NCBI RefSeq assembly: GCF_040054535.1
Contig: NC_090782.1
Span: 17,352,001-17,416,000 of the forward strand
DNA: 64,000 nucleotides
DNA from: Antennarius striatus
Taxonomy: Eukaryota > Chordata > Actinopteri > Lophiiformes > Antennariidae
Direction of reading: 5' to 3'
Shown: in pieces, positions 1 to 13,100 of the stretch
How the letters are laid out: the number at the start of each line of letters is the position of its first letter
Numbering within the stretch: position 1 is the first letter of the stretch
The notes under the pieces: generated by a model
Databases searched by the model: none
What the model was told of the DNA's origin: nothing
The model's input: only the letters and a program-made list of their open reading frames with translations
Translations under genes and position numbers: made by a program

Positions 1-3000
1 TTGGTAGATGTCTCCATCTAACAGTTTACAAAATCTTCTTTTGCGTTTGCATTTAAAATCTTGGCATCAATTATGTTTTAGTTACTGAACATTAATTCTG
101 AATCCATGCCTTTTTTATAATGAGGTGTGTACAACAATCCTGAAGGCAAAAATGAACATGCTACGTCTGTCCCATTACGGCATCATGGTGCCTGAATGGA
201 GAATTGAGTCACTCGGCAGTCTTCTCTATAAACGATTGAAACATGAAACAATTAGATGTGGTTGTTTGGAATTGAAGTGAGTGCACAGGACTCTATTCAT
301 GGAGGATATCTTCAGTTATTGTCGTACAAACTTGTCTCTAAAAAAAAGGGTTGATAAGCAGCTCCACAAATCAACTCATTTGCACTTTGTTTTCTTCACC
401 AAATAAACGGTTCTGTGTGACTAATGTCATGTATTTGTGATCATGAGTAAAACATTATCCTTTCTGCACATCAATTAACAAAAACCTGGAAAGATTATAC
501 ATATTTTTTTGTAAAGGAAGATACCAGAGGGTTTTATGCAGATGATCACTCCTTTATTAAGTACATAATAGGCTTTTTGAAGGATGTTAGTTCACACCTG
601 TCAGTTTTGCTGTTGTGCTTGAGTGCAGTCTGCCCTCTATCTGGACCCCCATGGGGACGGCATGGGAGGTAATGGAGACTTGAAGGTGATTTTGTTTCTT
701 CACCCAGATTGGCCTGTGCCAGTGATGTGCTTATTTAAGGAATGCTGACCTCCCCAGTTTCAGCAGATCACTGGGCACAGCAAAAGGTGATCATCACCAC
801 TGAGGCCAAATGTGACTCTAAATGTCATGGTGTTCCTCTGTCCTGTGTCACAAGTGACCATGTCATTCTGGTACTCCTGGCGAGGGCTCCCTGACTTGCC
901 TCTGTTTTAAAGATATTAGTGAGGGCAGTGTCTGGTCCTCAGTTCACAACCATTTTTGTACCTGTGGGTTGTGACCGATTCAACCAATTGTGTTCGGCAG
1001 CAGGTGGAAGTGGTAAACTGTAATTGCAGCCAAAGGTTTATGTACAAGCAAGTTTTGTCAATGTTGCACAGCTGAGGTTTAGCAACACAATAAATTAGTG
1101 CCCAGACTCAATTTGTGAAAAATTGTGGCAACAGTCCAGGAACCAAGATTTAGTCCACACCTTGAAGAGATTTTTGTTAAATTATGCAATTTTTTCCCCT
1201 GCATTGAAAAGGTTGATTTATGGTTGAAAATGTATTTCTGTCCTTCCAAAGTGGACTTGTAAGAGTACAGGTGTCCATCCATCTATAATATAGTATTTCT
1301 ATAATATGCAAGTGCCATAAAACAGTTGTGCTAAGTTATACTTCTTATATACTTTAATTATGGACCATATTTCTTTTTGTCCATGTGTAGTGAATGTGCT
1401 AGACCCACTAACAAAGAAACTGAATACAAACTATGTTGATTGTCCTCTCAAGTACAAGATCAGAGGTACCGAAGCTCAGCTCTCATGAGACTCAGAATAA
1501 GAAAAGCTTCAAAGGGGTTTCTTCTAGCGGAGAACTACTTACAATAAACACACCAGCAAGTAGGTCCAATTAAGCTTCTGTGTTGTTGAGACTTCAATCA
1601 CTCATCTGGGCATCAGTTCTCTTCTAAATCATTTGAGCAGACATGTATACCCTGTCTGAGTCTCTTGTGGGTAGTGACACCAGAACTCTTTCACCAGTGC
1701 TGAGTTGGGCTTTGAGTGCTCTGCCTGACTCTGACTGATGTCTACAACAGGTGGAATTCTTTTCCAGCGCTACAGGGACACATCCATGCCCTTCAAGGTT
1801 TCCACATAGATATTCCTGTCTTTGTCTTCTATAAAGTAAAAATTCTTCAGTCGTCTCTTAAGTAATGATTCTTAAGCCATCTCCATATCACTGTCATTCA
1901 AGCAAGGATGGTGCCCTTGTTCCAACCTTTGTTTCCTAATGCTGTTTTGTTAACCACTTCAGTTATAATATGCCGTATGGTGTGGTGGCCATCACGAAAA
2001 AATAGAAAATTGGAAAATACAAGTTTCACCTTTGGCCACATTACTAAGATTTGGGCTGATCATATATTAACTTCATAACTGGATAAAATATATTAGCTTC
2101 CTTAGAATTTTGCTTGAAGTTGTGTTAAACATCAAGGTCTACTTGGGCTTTCTTAACACGAACATGATAGGCTGTCGGTCTTTCCAGTCATCACAGCTTC
2201 CATATTGTTGTCCAAGCTCATCATGTGGGCACATTTTTTAGAAGTTGCAAAATCCCTAAATGCAATTTAGTCATCTAAAATGTAATGTATCAGTGATCAT
2301 GTTGACTGCAAAAAAATGGATTACTGCAGTGCAGCCCAAGTGTCATTGCCTTTTGGTCTTAAGGTAAAGGAACAACTTCTGTATCTTTCTATGACTGGGA
2401 GTATACACCCTCCAGCAGATTAAAAATTATGCACTTAGGTTGTGCAATAAGGCTAGAGACTATTCTCAAATGGTTCCAGTTTTGTAAACTCTCTCCACAT
2501 GTGTTTACTGTGTTTTTGAAATACTTTTATTGTTTCTGCAGAGATGCACTATTCAAGTCCTAATCTGTGATAAAAGAGAAGCTTCTGTATCTTGGTGTTC
2601 TGTTTTACTGATTGTCTTTAACAGTTCTTTAATGCCTGGTCCATGGTGTTATGTACACAGCTGTTAAAATAATAGCCATGAACTCTCTAGGTAGCCAAAC
2701 CGGCTGCAAGCCTAGTAGGGACCACAAAACAAAGTTGGCATACTCTGCGCCATCTGTTGAGACGGAGCCGTTTGGCAGTGTAACGCAACAGTAAATTGAG
2801 AGTCTTCTTCGTATGTGAGGATAGAATTTGAATGAGCCACAGTTCTTTATAAACTCATGACTTGTGGCTCCTGCATGTTAAGACTTTTCATTAAAACAAA
2901 AGGATTGTTTTGCAAGAAACAGTCAATCATGTACAGTTCCTTGACACTTGGACAACAAACTTCATCCACTGAGGAAGGACTGGTAATAGAAAACAGTCCT

Positions 3001-6000
3001 GGGATTACTCATAGATGAAGAGGATGAAGAGTGAAATCCAATCTCAAGTCTCAGACCCATCATAGGTGATAATGGTAGATATTATTTGTGGTTATTTATG
3101 CTGGTCCATGAAGAATATATAGTGATTGCCTATATGATTATACCACTATAGTCAGTTTGGTTGCTGGTTGACACTGTGTGTGGAACACCCACAACCTTGT
3201 CATCGATCCATGGTCAGCGACCGTACTCTGTCCCAAAGGTTAGCTCTGTGGAACATTCTGGGCTCAGGTCCCAGAGAATAATGACATGTCAGCAGCCCAT
3301 TCAAATGAACAGGCTGAGGGTAGCACTATATTAGCAGTGCTGGGCGGGGGCAGGGGGGATTGGCGGAGTCCTAAAACTGGTGCTGTGTTAAACATTGCAG
3401 ATGAATGAAATGCCGCGTGTTCCTGAACAGGCTCTTGAGTTTCCAGAGCTTAAGACAAAGTGTCACTATTATTCTGCTAGTGAGATAAGCCGGCTACTGT
3501 TAGTACACATTTATCCACTTCTAATTTAATTCGTCTGGACCAAAAAGGGTTCAAGAGAATTGATCGCTAACCTCACTGTAACTTTTGTGTCTTCTAGCAA
3601 ATCGTATCATTCCGTGACCTTGCCAGAGACTCTGAATCGATGCACAGATATTCTTTTAAAAAGTACTATCACCAACACTAACATGCACACAGTAGACATG
3701 GAAATGTTCAACTGATTGTCATTATGCGTACTGTATATCACAACATTTAAATTCTGGATGAAACTGCTTGTTTCCAAATGAGTGGAATGGCTCTGCAGCC
3801 TAAAATTTTGCACAAGCTTTGCATTGCTCTGGAAGAATGGAACTAAAAGCCGGTATATTTACTGTGACCTATAAAGATACTCACATACCACAAAGAACCC
3901 TACATTTAAAGACTCATTGCAACCAAAGCAGCAGCAGCAGAACTAAAATGTGTAAATACTGATATAGTACTGATCAGACATTTCAGTACTTACAGGATTA
4001 TAGGAAGTGGACAGGTTGTTCTTAAAAGGAAGGGTTTGTAAGAGTAAAATATGCTACTTCTTCAGATGGTATTAATAATCTGTAGCTCAGTTAAGCTTTT
4101 AGTTCATAAATCTTTATAGGTTTTGAAGCAGATTATGTGATCATTTAAACTGGTTACTTATAGAGTAAAACTTAACATCAGAGTTGTTGGCAAAACTACT
4201 TTCCCCCTCTAAACAACAGGGACTGAATTGTGTTTGTACAGAAATCTACGTGAATGAAATGCTCTGTTCAAATCCAATTTTCACTGAATAGCCAAGAATT
4301 CCCTGCTTTTAAACGTAGTGGACTCAAATCAATCACCACAACCAGTTATTTGAACTAAAAGTGAAATTAATGGTTAGTTAAAGTATTAAACTAGAATCAC
4401 AGTGGTGATTCCAACTTTCAATGTTCATGGACTTTATGTTCAAAAGTCTGTGAAACCTTTCACAGCATAAGTTTGTTTCCACGTTGGAAGTTAAGTTTGC
4501 TCTGCGTGGTTGTTGGTTTCAGTTTTCCACAATACAAAATGTGATTATCAAACCTCATTCTTCTGTCACATCACTGCATATGTCCCATTCATTATCTCTG
4601 AGTACCCCTTTATGCTGAGCAGCTCCCTTTAGGATGCATTCTGATTGGCTGCCTTACTGATTTAACCAGTGTTCTGTAGGTTGTGGCATTAGCATCAGAA
4701 GGATGTGGCCTGATGAGCTGGTGTAGCGCTTGTCTACTATGTCTCATCTTTTTGCAAAGTTTATATGCTGATAAAACTTTGCCATGACTGTCTCAGCTAG
4801 TTAAATATTTTGGATTTTTTTTTTCCCAATTCCGTTAACTTTTCGATAAAGAGTTGTTAAAACTCTTGTGCTATGTGCATTTTTGTGTGTTTTCCCTGCA
4901 GGTATTGCCCCCCCCCCCCTGTCAGTACCTGTAACCAAAGCCAAATAGCCATGAGGGTCTGGCCTTTAAAAGCTTTGATTACAGTGGTTTGGTTTCAGTG
5001 GGCCAGCCGGTAGTGTTTGCACTGTGTGTGCTGAAAAACATTACGTGTACTATTTAGGGGTTCGTATCTACAAGTCTACACAGTTTGGAGCAGATCCAAA
5101 AAAATCCAGATTCACCAGCTTGAAATGTTTCAAGGGCATAGTTTCTCCATTAGATTGTGGACAAAGTTTATTGAGTTAAAGGGAATAGTTTGGCCCATGG
5201 CTCTACTGCATCCTATCCTAGTTGTTAGTTGGGTTGCAACGGAATGATATTTTCATGGTATGATAAGATCTCAGAAAAAACACAGTATCGCGATGGATGG
5301 CATTTATATTTATCACGACTAGCAATAGTAGATTTCTTTTGTTAACTTTTCCAGCCTCAGTCGCTAGACTATGGTCAGGAAACCCAGGGAGTCGTATTTC
5401 TGCTCCAGGACCACAATGTGGCTAATTTAGGGTTAACCCATTTTCACTGTGATTGCACAGTGGAGAAACAAGACACTTGAACACAAGGCTGGATTCTTGG
5501 AGACTTTCGGCATTTATTTCTCTGCACAATGTGACTCAAACTGCATATTTACTGCATGACTTCTAGCAGCTCCACTCGTCAGTTTAACCTGCTGCACATG
5601 CACTCAGTCAGTAACAGACAGACGAGCCAGATGTCACTGCGGGGATGCGGAAAACTATTTCAGTAGTGTATTTTATGTTTGACAGTTAAATTAAAACTGG
5701 ATTTTTTAAAAATTGAGTCATAAAATAGAACCCTATGGTGAAGTACACCTGATGCAAAAAACACTTCTCCGCTCATAATGTTCTAAGTCTAATAAGTGTG
5801 TGAGAGTCACATGATCCTTCATCTATCTTTCACTTTAATAAACCTTTCAGTGAATGGTATGATAACCCATCATAGTTCATACCATAAACCCTAGTTGTTT
5901 GTTAATTATCATCACTTGCCAGGTTATATTCATGTGAATAGACTCTTAAACTTGAAAGTGCTCCAAGGGCTCCAGCAAATAGGTAGTCGGTGCTTCATAT

Positions 6001-7129
6001 AAAGCTCTCAATTCAACAAATGAGTGTCTCAAAATATTTCAAATCAAGAACTTTGGAAGTGAAGACAAAAAAATTAATGCATGCTTAGTGAACAAAAGTA
6101 AACCCTAGTGACGCCCCTGGGAATGAAGGTTTGATGGCGGGTCCATGGCATGGAGAGGATGGAGTGTGTAAATGAAATGAGCTGAACTTTTTCACGGTGT
6201 GATCATTCAGATTTTGCTGACCAGAAAGGAAGCTTTGATTTGTCCACATATTGACAGATGTTTTTATTTAAAAAATAAATGACAAGACGACACTTCTGAC
6301 TATGTCCATTACCAGTTAAACCAAATGTTGGTTCAAAGTAATGGTCTCCTCTGCTTGCTTACTGGGCTTATCTGAGTCACGCCTGGGATCGGTCTTGTGT
6401 GAAAATTGGGGAATTCCAACACAATCTGGCACTATCATATGAAGCATGATAAGTATTTTGGATTGAAGAGAGAATTAATTAAATGTATTTAAAATTAAAT
6501 GATCTTATATACCATATTTTGGGTGGAATAGTAACAAAACTTAAATGTATCCTAGCTGGAAAAAACCTGGCAAATTTAATGTGCTCTAATTTATATAAAT
6601 TTGTTATAAATAATGTGAAGGAACATATCCATCAAATAAATTTGAACAAAAGTTTAAAATATGCTAAAAGCAGAGATTGGTTGATGGTAGGCTCAGTCTG
6701 TTCAAACAGGTTAAGGCTGTGTTAAAATCAGGGACTATTTGTCTTGATGACATGAACTGAGGTCATACATATTTGACATTGTAATGTCCTCGTTTGACTA
6801 GTCGGTTATATTTAAATGTTGGTGTCTCTGTGGCTTCAAAACCACTGCGGTATGGAAAGCAGTTCCAGTAAACCAGTGTTAAATTGGCATTATGAGGGGG
6901 TTTCAGAGAGCATGCTCATTTCTAATATCAACTGATTGCTGTACTAATTCAAAATCTATGTTCTAACATAATTTAGTGTTTCTGGCAATTATTTGCCTCT
7001 TTTCCCCCATCGTAAATACTTTCACACAAACATAAGTGTTTCTTTATGGACATCTATAAGATTTTATCTGGAAATGTACCAATGTGTTAATGATGGCAAT
7101 TACTTAACAATGTTGTTTGTCTTTTTTAG
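1..7129 (+). other. Probable ell intron 1 (first coding exon not seen)
   Basis: No exon of any recognisable gene was found here. The first ell exon in the window (7130) corresponds to exon 2 of the family, which starts after about 47 residues encoded by exon 1. I looked for the conserved YGLSCGR-type start and did not find it, so exon 1 most likely lies left of the window. The stretch is AT-rich, has a C-run near 4908-4919, and carries a possible old transposon at about 5226-5895. Otherwise I see nothing in it. Confidence 0.6.
5226..5895. mobile_element. Possible non-autonomous hAT-like element
   Basis: The left end reads GGGTTGCAACGGAATGATA and the right end ATAACCCATCATAG...ATAAACCCTAG, both resembling the ends of a common teleost repeat that opens with GGGTTGCAACGG. 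The interior has no ORF. The terminal inverted repeat is poor and no target duplication was found, so limits and family are uncertain. Confidence 0.35.
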
Positions 7130-7174
7130 GTCTTGTCATCACGACCATTGATCAAGTTTAATGGAAACCAAGGG
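7130..7174 (+). CDS. ell: ell exon 2
   Basis: This 45-base exon encodes [15 protein letters not shown], matching the family segment that follows exon 1. It has a TTTTTTAG acceptor and a GTAAGA donor, and is phase 0 at both ends. In human, this boundary is the classic entry point of ELL in MLL fusions. Isolated by introns of more than 6 kb, it would be missed without homology. Confidence 0.85.
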
Positions 7175-10100
7175 GTAAGAGCATGTTCCCTACTCCCCAC
7201 CACCCTCACCCCCACTCTCAATCCAGTGTATATAAGGTGTTTGTTTTAAGAGAAATAAAGAAAGCAATCTGAAGTGATTATTTTCCCTTACAGTTGAATC
7301 AGTCAATTAGCTACTGAAAATGTCAAAAATATATAAAAATGTAAAAATACTGCAGTTACAGCAAAAAACTACATGCCATGAATATTTTGAAGCTCAAACA
7401 CCATCTTGATGCACGTTTTTTTTTTTTTAATTGATTTTTTTTTTTTGCACCAATGTTAGCTGCAGGCATGCTATCTTTTTCTTGTCATAACACTTAAGCA
7501 ACATGTATGAAACCAGCTCCTATGGAGAGCTGTAAGAAAGATACTGGCAAAAAATTTGAAAACATGGCTTGATTGACCTGATCAGGTAAAGGTTTCTTCA
7601 ATCTGTTTTACACTAGGAGCAGGATTTGGTTATTTCTCCATTACTACACAGGAAAAAACTTTAGAATATTACAGTGCGGCTGAGATATTTTAATTTTTTC
7701 TTGCTCATGATCAGTACATATTTTCCATGACGTAGTGTGATGAATGATGTAGGCAAAAAGATGAAAGAAGAATCATATTCTTTGAAAATAATTTTTTGTC
7801 AGCATACATATTTTAATTTCCATAGTAGGATCTACAGCTGATGAAGAGACGTAATGTCAATGCATTAATTTTTCTAGGATGCTTTAGATTTGTTTGGAAA
7901 ATTATTCACATTAAACTTTAAATCTGCAATTTCACCATCAGTAGTAATGAAACGTAGAAATGGCTTGAAGAACATTCAGTAGTTTGTTGCTATTGATATT
8001 CACCACCTCTGCCTGCTAATAGAGATGCACACGGAGAAAAAAAAAGATGACGCGAAGAACTAAACTGTTTTTTATCCGACAGTTGAAAAAAAATGTGCCA
8101 CTGTCTTTAATTTGAGTAATGGCAAAAAAGTGTAACTGTCCACATAAAACAATATATATTCATGTTGTATCTTGCTTTGGCTAAAGGCAGGTTTTGCATG
8201 TGTGAAACTGCCCATTCTGTGGCATGCATAGACAATCTATTGGAGCCAAAGGGTCACTTTGTTAAGTTATTCCAGGTATGTACAAAGATTGTTATTGGCC
8301 ATCCAAAAATTGGATGCCTGTGACCTTTGTTGTAAACATGATCACAGTGCCTACAACAGGACATTTAGGAGATCTGTGTGCTAGAAAGGGAACTACTTTT
8401 TGTGTCCCACAGAACCGCTTTCAGTGGTAGTACTCTTCCTGTGCTTGGTGGGTGCAGACTTGTTAGTGCTAGGGGCAGCTAGCTTCCCTCTGTGGACGAT
8501 GGAAGTCCAATTATCATTTTCCTTACTAGTACCAGTCTCCAGTTAGGTGGCTGCAGGTGGTGTAGGAATGCATTTCAGAAACTGTTTTGCACTTTGCTGG
8601 GGGATATTTTTTAGTTTATGGCACAAACTGACCTTTTCCCCAACTCGAGTTGTCTCTAAACCTGTCTTGTCTACTTTGCTGTGTATTGAGTATGAGGTGA
8701 GACTAGAGGACAGTCGAGTCGTCAGTCAAATGAATGGGATTGGAAACAAAAGCATTTTAAAATTGACACTTTAATGTCTGACATCGATAATATGTAAAAA
8801 CCGGTTCAAAACAACCAAAACTAGAACGTCGGTGCACATCTTTTGGCACAAACTCATTCTGGGGATTCTGCAGTGCGATACACGCAACCTCTTGGCTCCA
8901 AAATATTCAAATGATCGGTCAACCTCAGGCTGAAACAGCAAAGCACACACGTTTAGGAGTTATTGTTTGACCTGAATGCTGTCTTCCTGAAATCTGTTTG
9001 TAGGTTACATTTACAATAAAAATGCACTGTTGTAGACTCACACTTTGCATTCAGTGTTAACAAAAAGCCACAAGTGACATTCATTCTTCTCACATCTGCA
9101 ATATCCTCAACAAGTCTGCATACTTTAGGTGCTGCATTTTGTGCTATCAGTGTTTTGACTAAAACTGGAACAATGCAGTGCAAATCCTGTAATTCAGCAA
9201 CGAGACTGATTAAAGTTTCAGTTTTCAACTTGATTCTTTATCATCTTGTGAAGATATTTTTTTCCAAAAGTCAGTTTTATCTGTACCAGTCTTTAGAATC
9301 ACAGAACTCAATGTGACTCTTGTTCATGTTCAGACTGTTACAGAAGAAGTTTTTATGGTGTGGCTTTTTTGTAATGTTTGAAATATGCAAAGTGTGCATA
9401 CCTGTTTATGTAATGTGTACATATCTGTCATGTGAAATGTTGATCTCACGTACAGTGGTACCTGTACTTGCGAAATTGGTTCTGGAAGAAATTACATAAG
9501 TAGAAAATTATGTAAGTAGACACGCGTTTTCCATGCAAATGCCCACAAAAATTCCGACTAAATGTTTTATAAAGCATAAAAATGCATCAAAACATGTAAC
9601 AAATAAATGTTACGATTATATTATCACACAATAAATGGGAGTTGTGCATAACGTAAAAAACAAAGAATAAAGAATAATAATGACGGTCATTTACCTTTTA
9701 ACAGCTGTTCCCATTGTTTTTTGCCCTCGTTGATTCATGCGCTCCTATCTCACGATGCCGAACAACAGAGTGAATTCCAGTCCTCCTTCTGAACTTCTCC
9801 AACCACCCACGGGATGCCTTAAACTCCTTAAACTTCCTTTTGTTTTAATAACGTGGTGATTGTAGATGCATTACGGCCCTATTCTTGGGCGACATCAATC
9901 AAACGCATCCCTTTCTCATGCTTTTCTATTATCTCTTGCTTTGCATGGACAAAAAAAACCTCTTTTCTTTTCCTCTTTTCTCTGTCACTTTCTTGGGGTC
10001 CATAGCGAATACGTACTGAAAAAGTTATTATATTAGCGCAAAACTATCAGAACACCTCGAGGGTCGAGTTCCGAATGCCGAGACACTCCATAAGCACCGT

Positions 10101-13100
10101 TCTAGCTCCACACAGAGGTGGAGTGGCATCCCTCTCAGCCAATGGGATGCCAGGTAGATACGTAATAGGTAATAGCCAATGGCAGAGCAGCTATGAGAAT
10201 GTTGCGTTCAGGAACCTGTGGGAGATTCGAGTATCAGCCGATAGTGTTTTTATTCGAGTATCAGCCGATACTGTGTTTTTACATTACGTAAGTCGAAATT
10301 TCCTTCGTAAGTAGAGGTAATATTTTCCTGCTGAGAAATTTCGTAAATAGAAAATTTCGTAAGTAGAGACATTCGTAAGTAGAGGTATCACTGTATTTAA
10401 TTATCTTGTGTTTCGGGCTGCAGTAATGTGTTAATGTTACTGATGAAGTAGGTTCAACATGGAGGGAAATCACAATGGTAGTGAGATGTTAAATTATAGA
10501 GTAAATAACCCGTGAGTCACCAGGGGATTCCTTCTTCAGTCATTGGTATTCAGTGGGGCTACAGAAAAGATGTTCGATATGTAAAAGTTCTCATTGTTGT
10601 GATAATGATTGATACACCTTCTGTCAGTCATTCCACTCAACAGTTGGTTTTGAACTTGCTCAATAATGATTGTGTGACTAAATACTGATTGAAAATTTTA
10701 TGGGGACACTACAGATTGCTTTAAATGCTAGTCAAAGCTATTTAGTCATTGTTGAAATCCATTAAGATAGTACAGGATCAAGGCTCTCCCATTTTACAGC
10801 TAAGCAGTCAGCAGTCGTGTGTTTGGTGTTCATCATATTTTTGTGATTTATTGTTTATGTCCACAAACTAAAGGCCACAGATTACACAGCGAATTAGCAA
10901 AGCAAAAAGTGCAGCTTACCATATTATAATTAATATGCTGATGTTGTGTGAAATATGAAGTAAAATTGTTATGTCTATCATTTTTCCCTTTTACGCAGAG
11001 TGAGGACATTAGGTTTGCTGCAAGCAGAAAATGGAAAACCTTTTTTATAATTCATTTGAGGGCTTTTGAATTTACTTTTAACGTCAACGTTTTTAATTAC
11101 TTCCCCACCAAAGTGACTATGTGGGGTTACTCCTGTCTGTCTGGGGTAAATAGTAATTTAATCTACAACAAAATTCAAGTTTTCATGCATTCTCTGTAGG
11201 GACCTCAGAGATGTGTGTCTCATAACTGGTTTCTTCAATTTGCATATTTCAGCATTTTTCAACATTGAATCTGACATTGGATTTTTGTGTCAGTTTGCTG
11301 AAACTTCTAGGGTTTTCCCAGTACTGTGTTTATTGGGAAAACTAGTAAACCAGTAATTTGTATACTTCTTGATTTGGCATATTAAGTAAGAAATGTGCAC
11401 ATGAACAATAAAATTGGTAGCATCCACGTTAAACAAATACACATCAAGTGTATGACTAGAATGAAACCTGCCTAATATACTTGAGTCGCTCATCTGCAAC
11501 AACCTGTGTCCTAATGCAGAAGCTGACAAACTAGAGTCAGGCCCAAGTAATTGGAAACAAGGGAGTGACTATCTCGATAATGACCTGGCTTCTACTGTCA
11601 CTCCTGTATAAAACAAATGTTGAATTGCAGGAGAGGTAAGGATCTTACAGGAAGCCACTTGAGATCTGGGTATTATAAGACTTTAATATCTACCAAATTG
11701 TGTTTGAAACTTGACGTTTTTATGCAAAAAATCAAATGAATATACCTAGCAGTGTCCTGACTTTGCGACCCAGAGCTATTTTATTCACTGTGGCAGTAGC
11801 AGCACTGGCTAGTTGATATTCATAGCTGAGACTATAAGCTGTGTTTCATGTTTCAGTTCGGGGGTGGGCATTCTTTGAACGGTTGGCTCTTGTAGAGCAC
11901 AATGATGTCTGGTCCAATGAGAAACTTCACCAGCTCTTCCTTTTCTTAACTTGGCGTCATAAAGCACCGTTCCTGTTGATTAAGGCATAAGATCTGCCTG
12001 CCAGATTGAATTTTAGTAAAGCTGTGGTAGCAGAACAATAGTATTGCCATTTGCTGTAATTTCAGTTGTTGGCGTGTGTATACAGTATCTGTGTCTGTGT
12101 GTGTAATAAATAAATTAAAATGCGTTGCCTTCCTTCCTCTGCTGCTGAGTATTGTCTCTTATTCCGCCTCACACGATTTGCGAGACGAAAGCATCTCAAG
12201 CACAATTCATCATTCAGGGATCATATTTTTTGGACTTCATCTGAAGAAACCTGAAATGGAACAGCCCTTTTTGTGCTTCTGTGATGCATTTGGTCTTCAA
12301 ATAGAGCCTGTGAAGGATTTGGTTACTGATTTGAGTCAGATATGGTGGTGCCTGCTTTTATTCCCTTTCTTTTTTACACATAGTGCCTGAATCGTCTTCA
12401 CCTCCAACTCTTAATTCATGTGTTTCCAGAAGTGTTTCCAGCTTGTTGAGTTTGAGGTCAACTCTTTGGTTTGACTATTGATAGTTAGAATACTAATAAG
12501 TTTTCCTTTTAGATCTATCTAAATGAGCGTTGCATTAAATAGCAATGGAGCATCTCTGATCATTTGGATCACACGGATGTTAACTGAGGGCACTGCTGTT
12601 ATTAATAGCTGGGCACCTGCAGCCTTCACACGTGTTGGAACCTTTGGTAGAAAGAGCTGAGCTGCGTGCCCACCGTCAGACCACATGTCAATCCCAGGCG
12701 TGACTCACAGGCTTAGCCTCTGAGCTACGTTAGGCCGCTGGCAATGAGCTGCTCTCTGGCCAAGAAGGCCACATATATTTAGTAAACCCTTGTTTTTTGT
12801 GATGGAAGTCCTGTCAGCTGTGAACTCATTATTTCATGCTGAGTCCGTCTGTTGCAGACAGCCACTCTTGCCTTTAAAGCTGCGCTGTACAACTTGTCAT
12901 ATTAACTACTAAATACACATTTGAGTAATGTTGAAACTTTTTTTGAGATGGAATGAAGCAGAGATAAGCCGAAGTTTTCTTGTTACTTTTTACCTTCTCT
13001 GTTCTCTTGTTCACATATTTCTCTGAAATTACGTACAACTTTAGAAAAAACAGTTTTGTATGTGAGATTAGTAAACTGTAAAGTCAAACTAGATTATCTC

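Noticed and set aside
1..7129. ell coding exon 1
   Set aside because: I searched for the conserved N-terminal motif on the + strand and found no candidate with a proper donor; it is probably outside the window.
10075..10473. ORFs on both strands near 10.1-10.4 kb
   Set aside because: They lie across or reach into the 3' part of the Tigger-like element and include its inverted terminal repeat; not genes.
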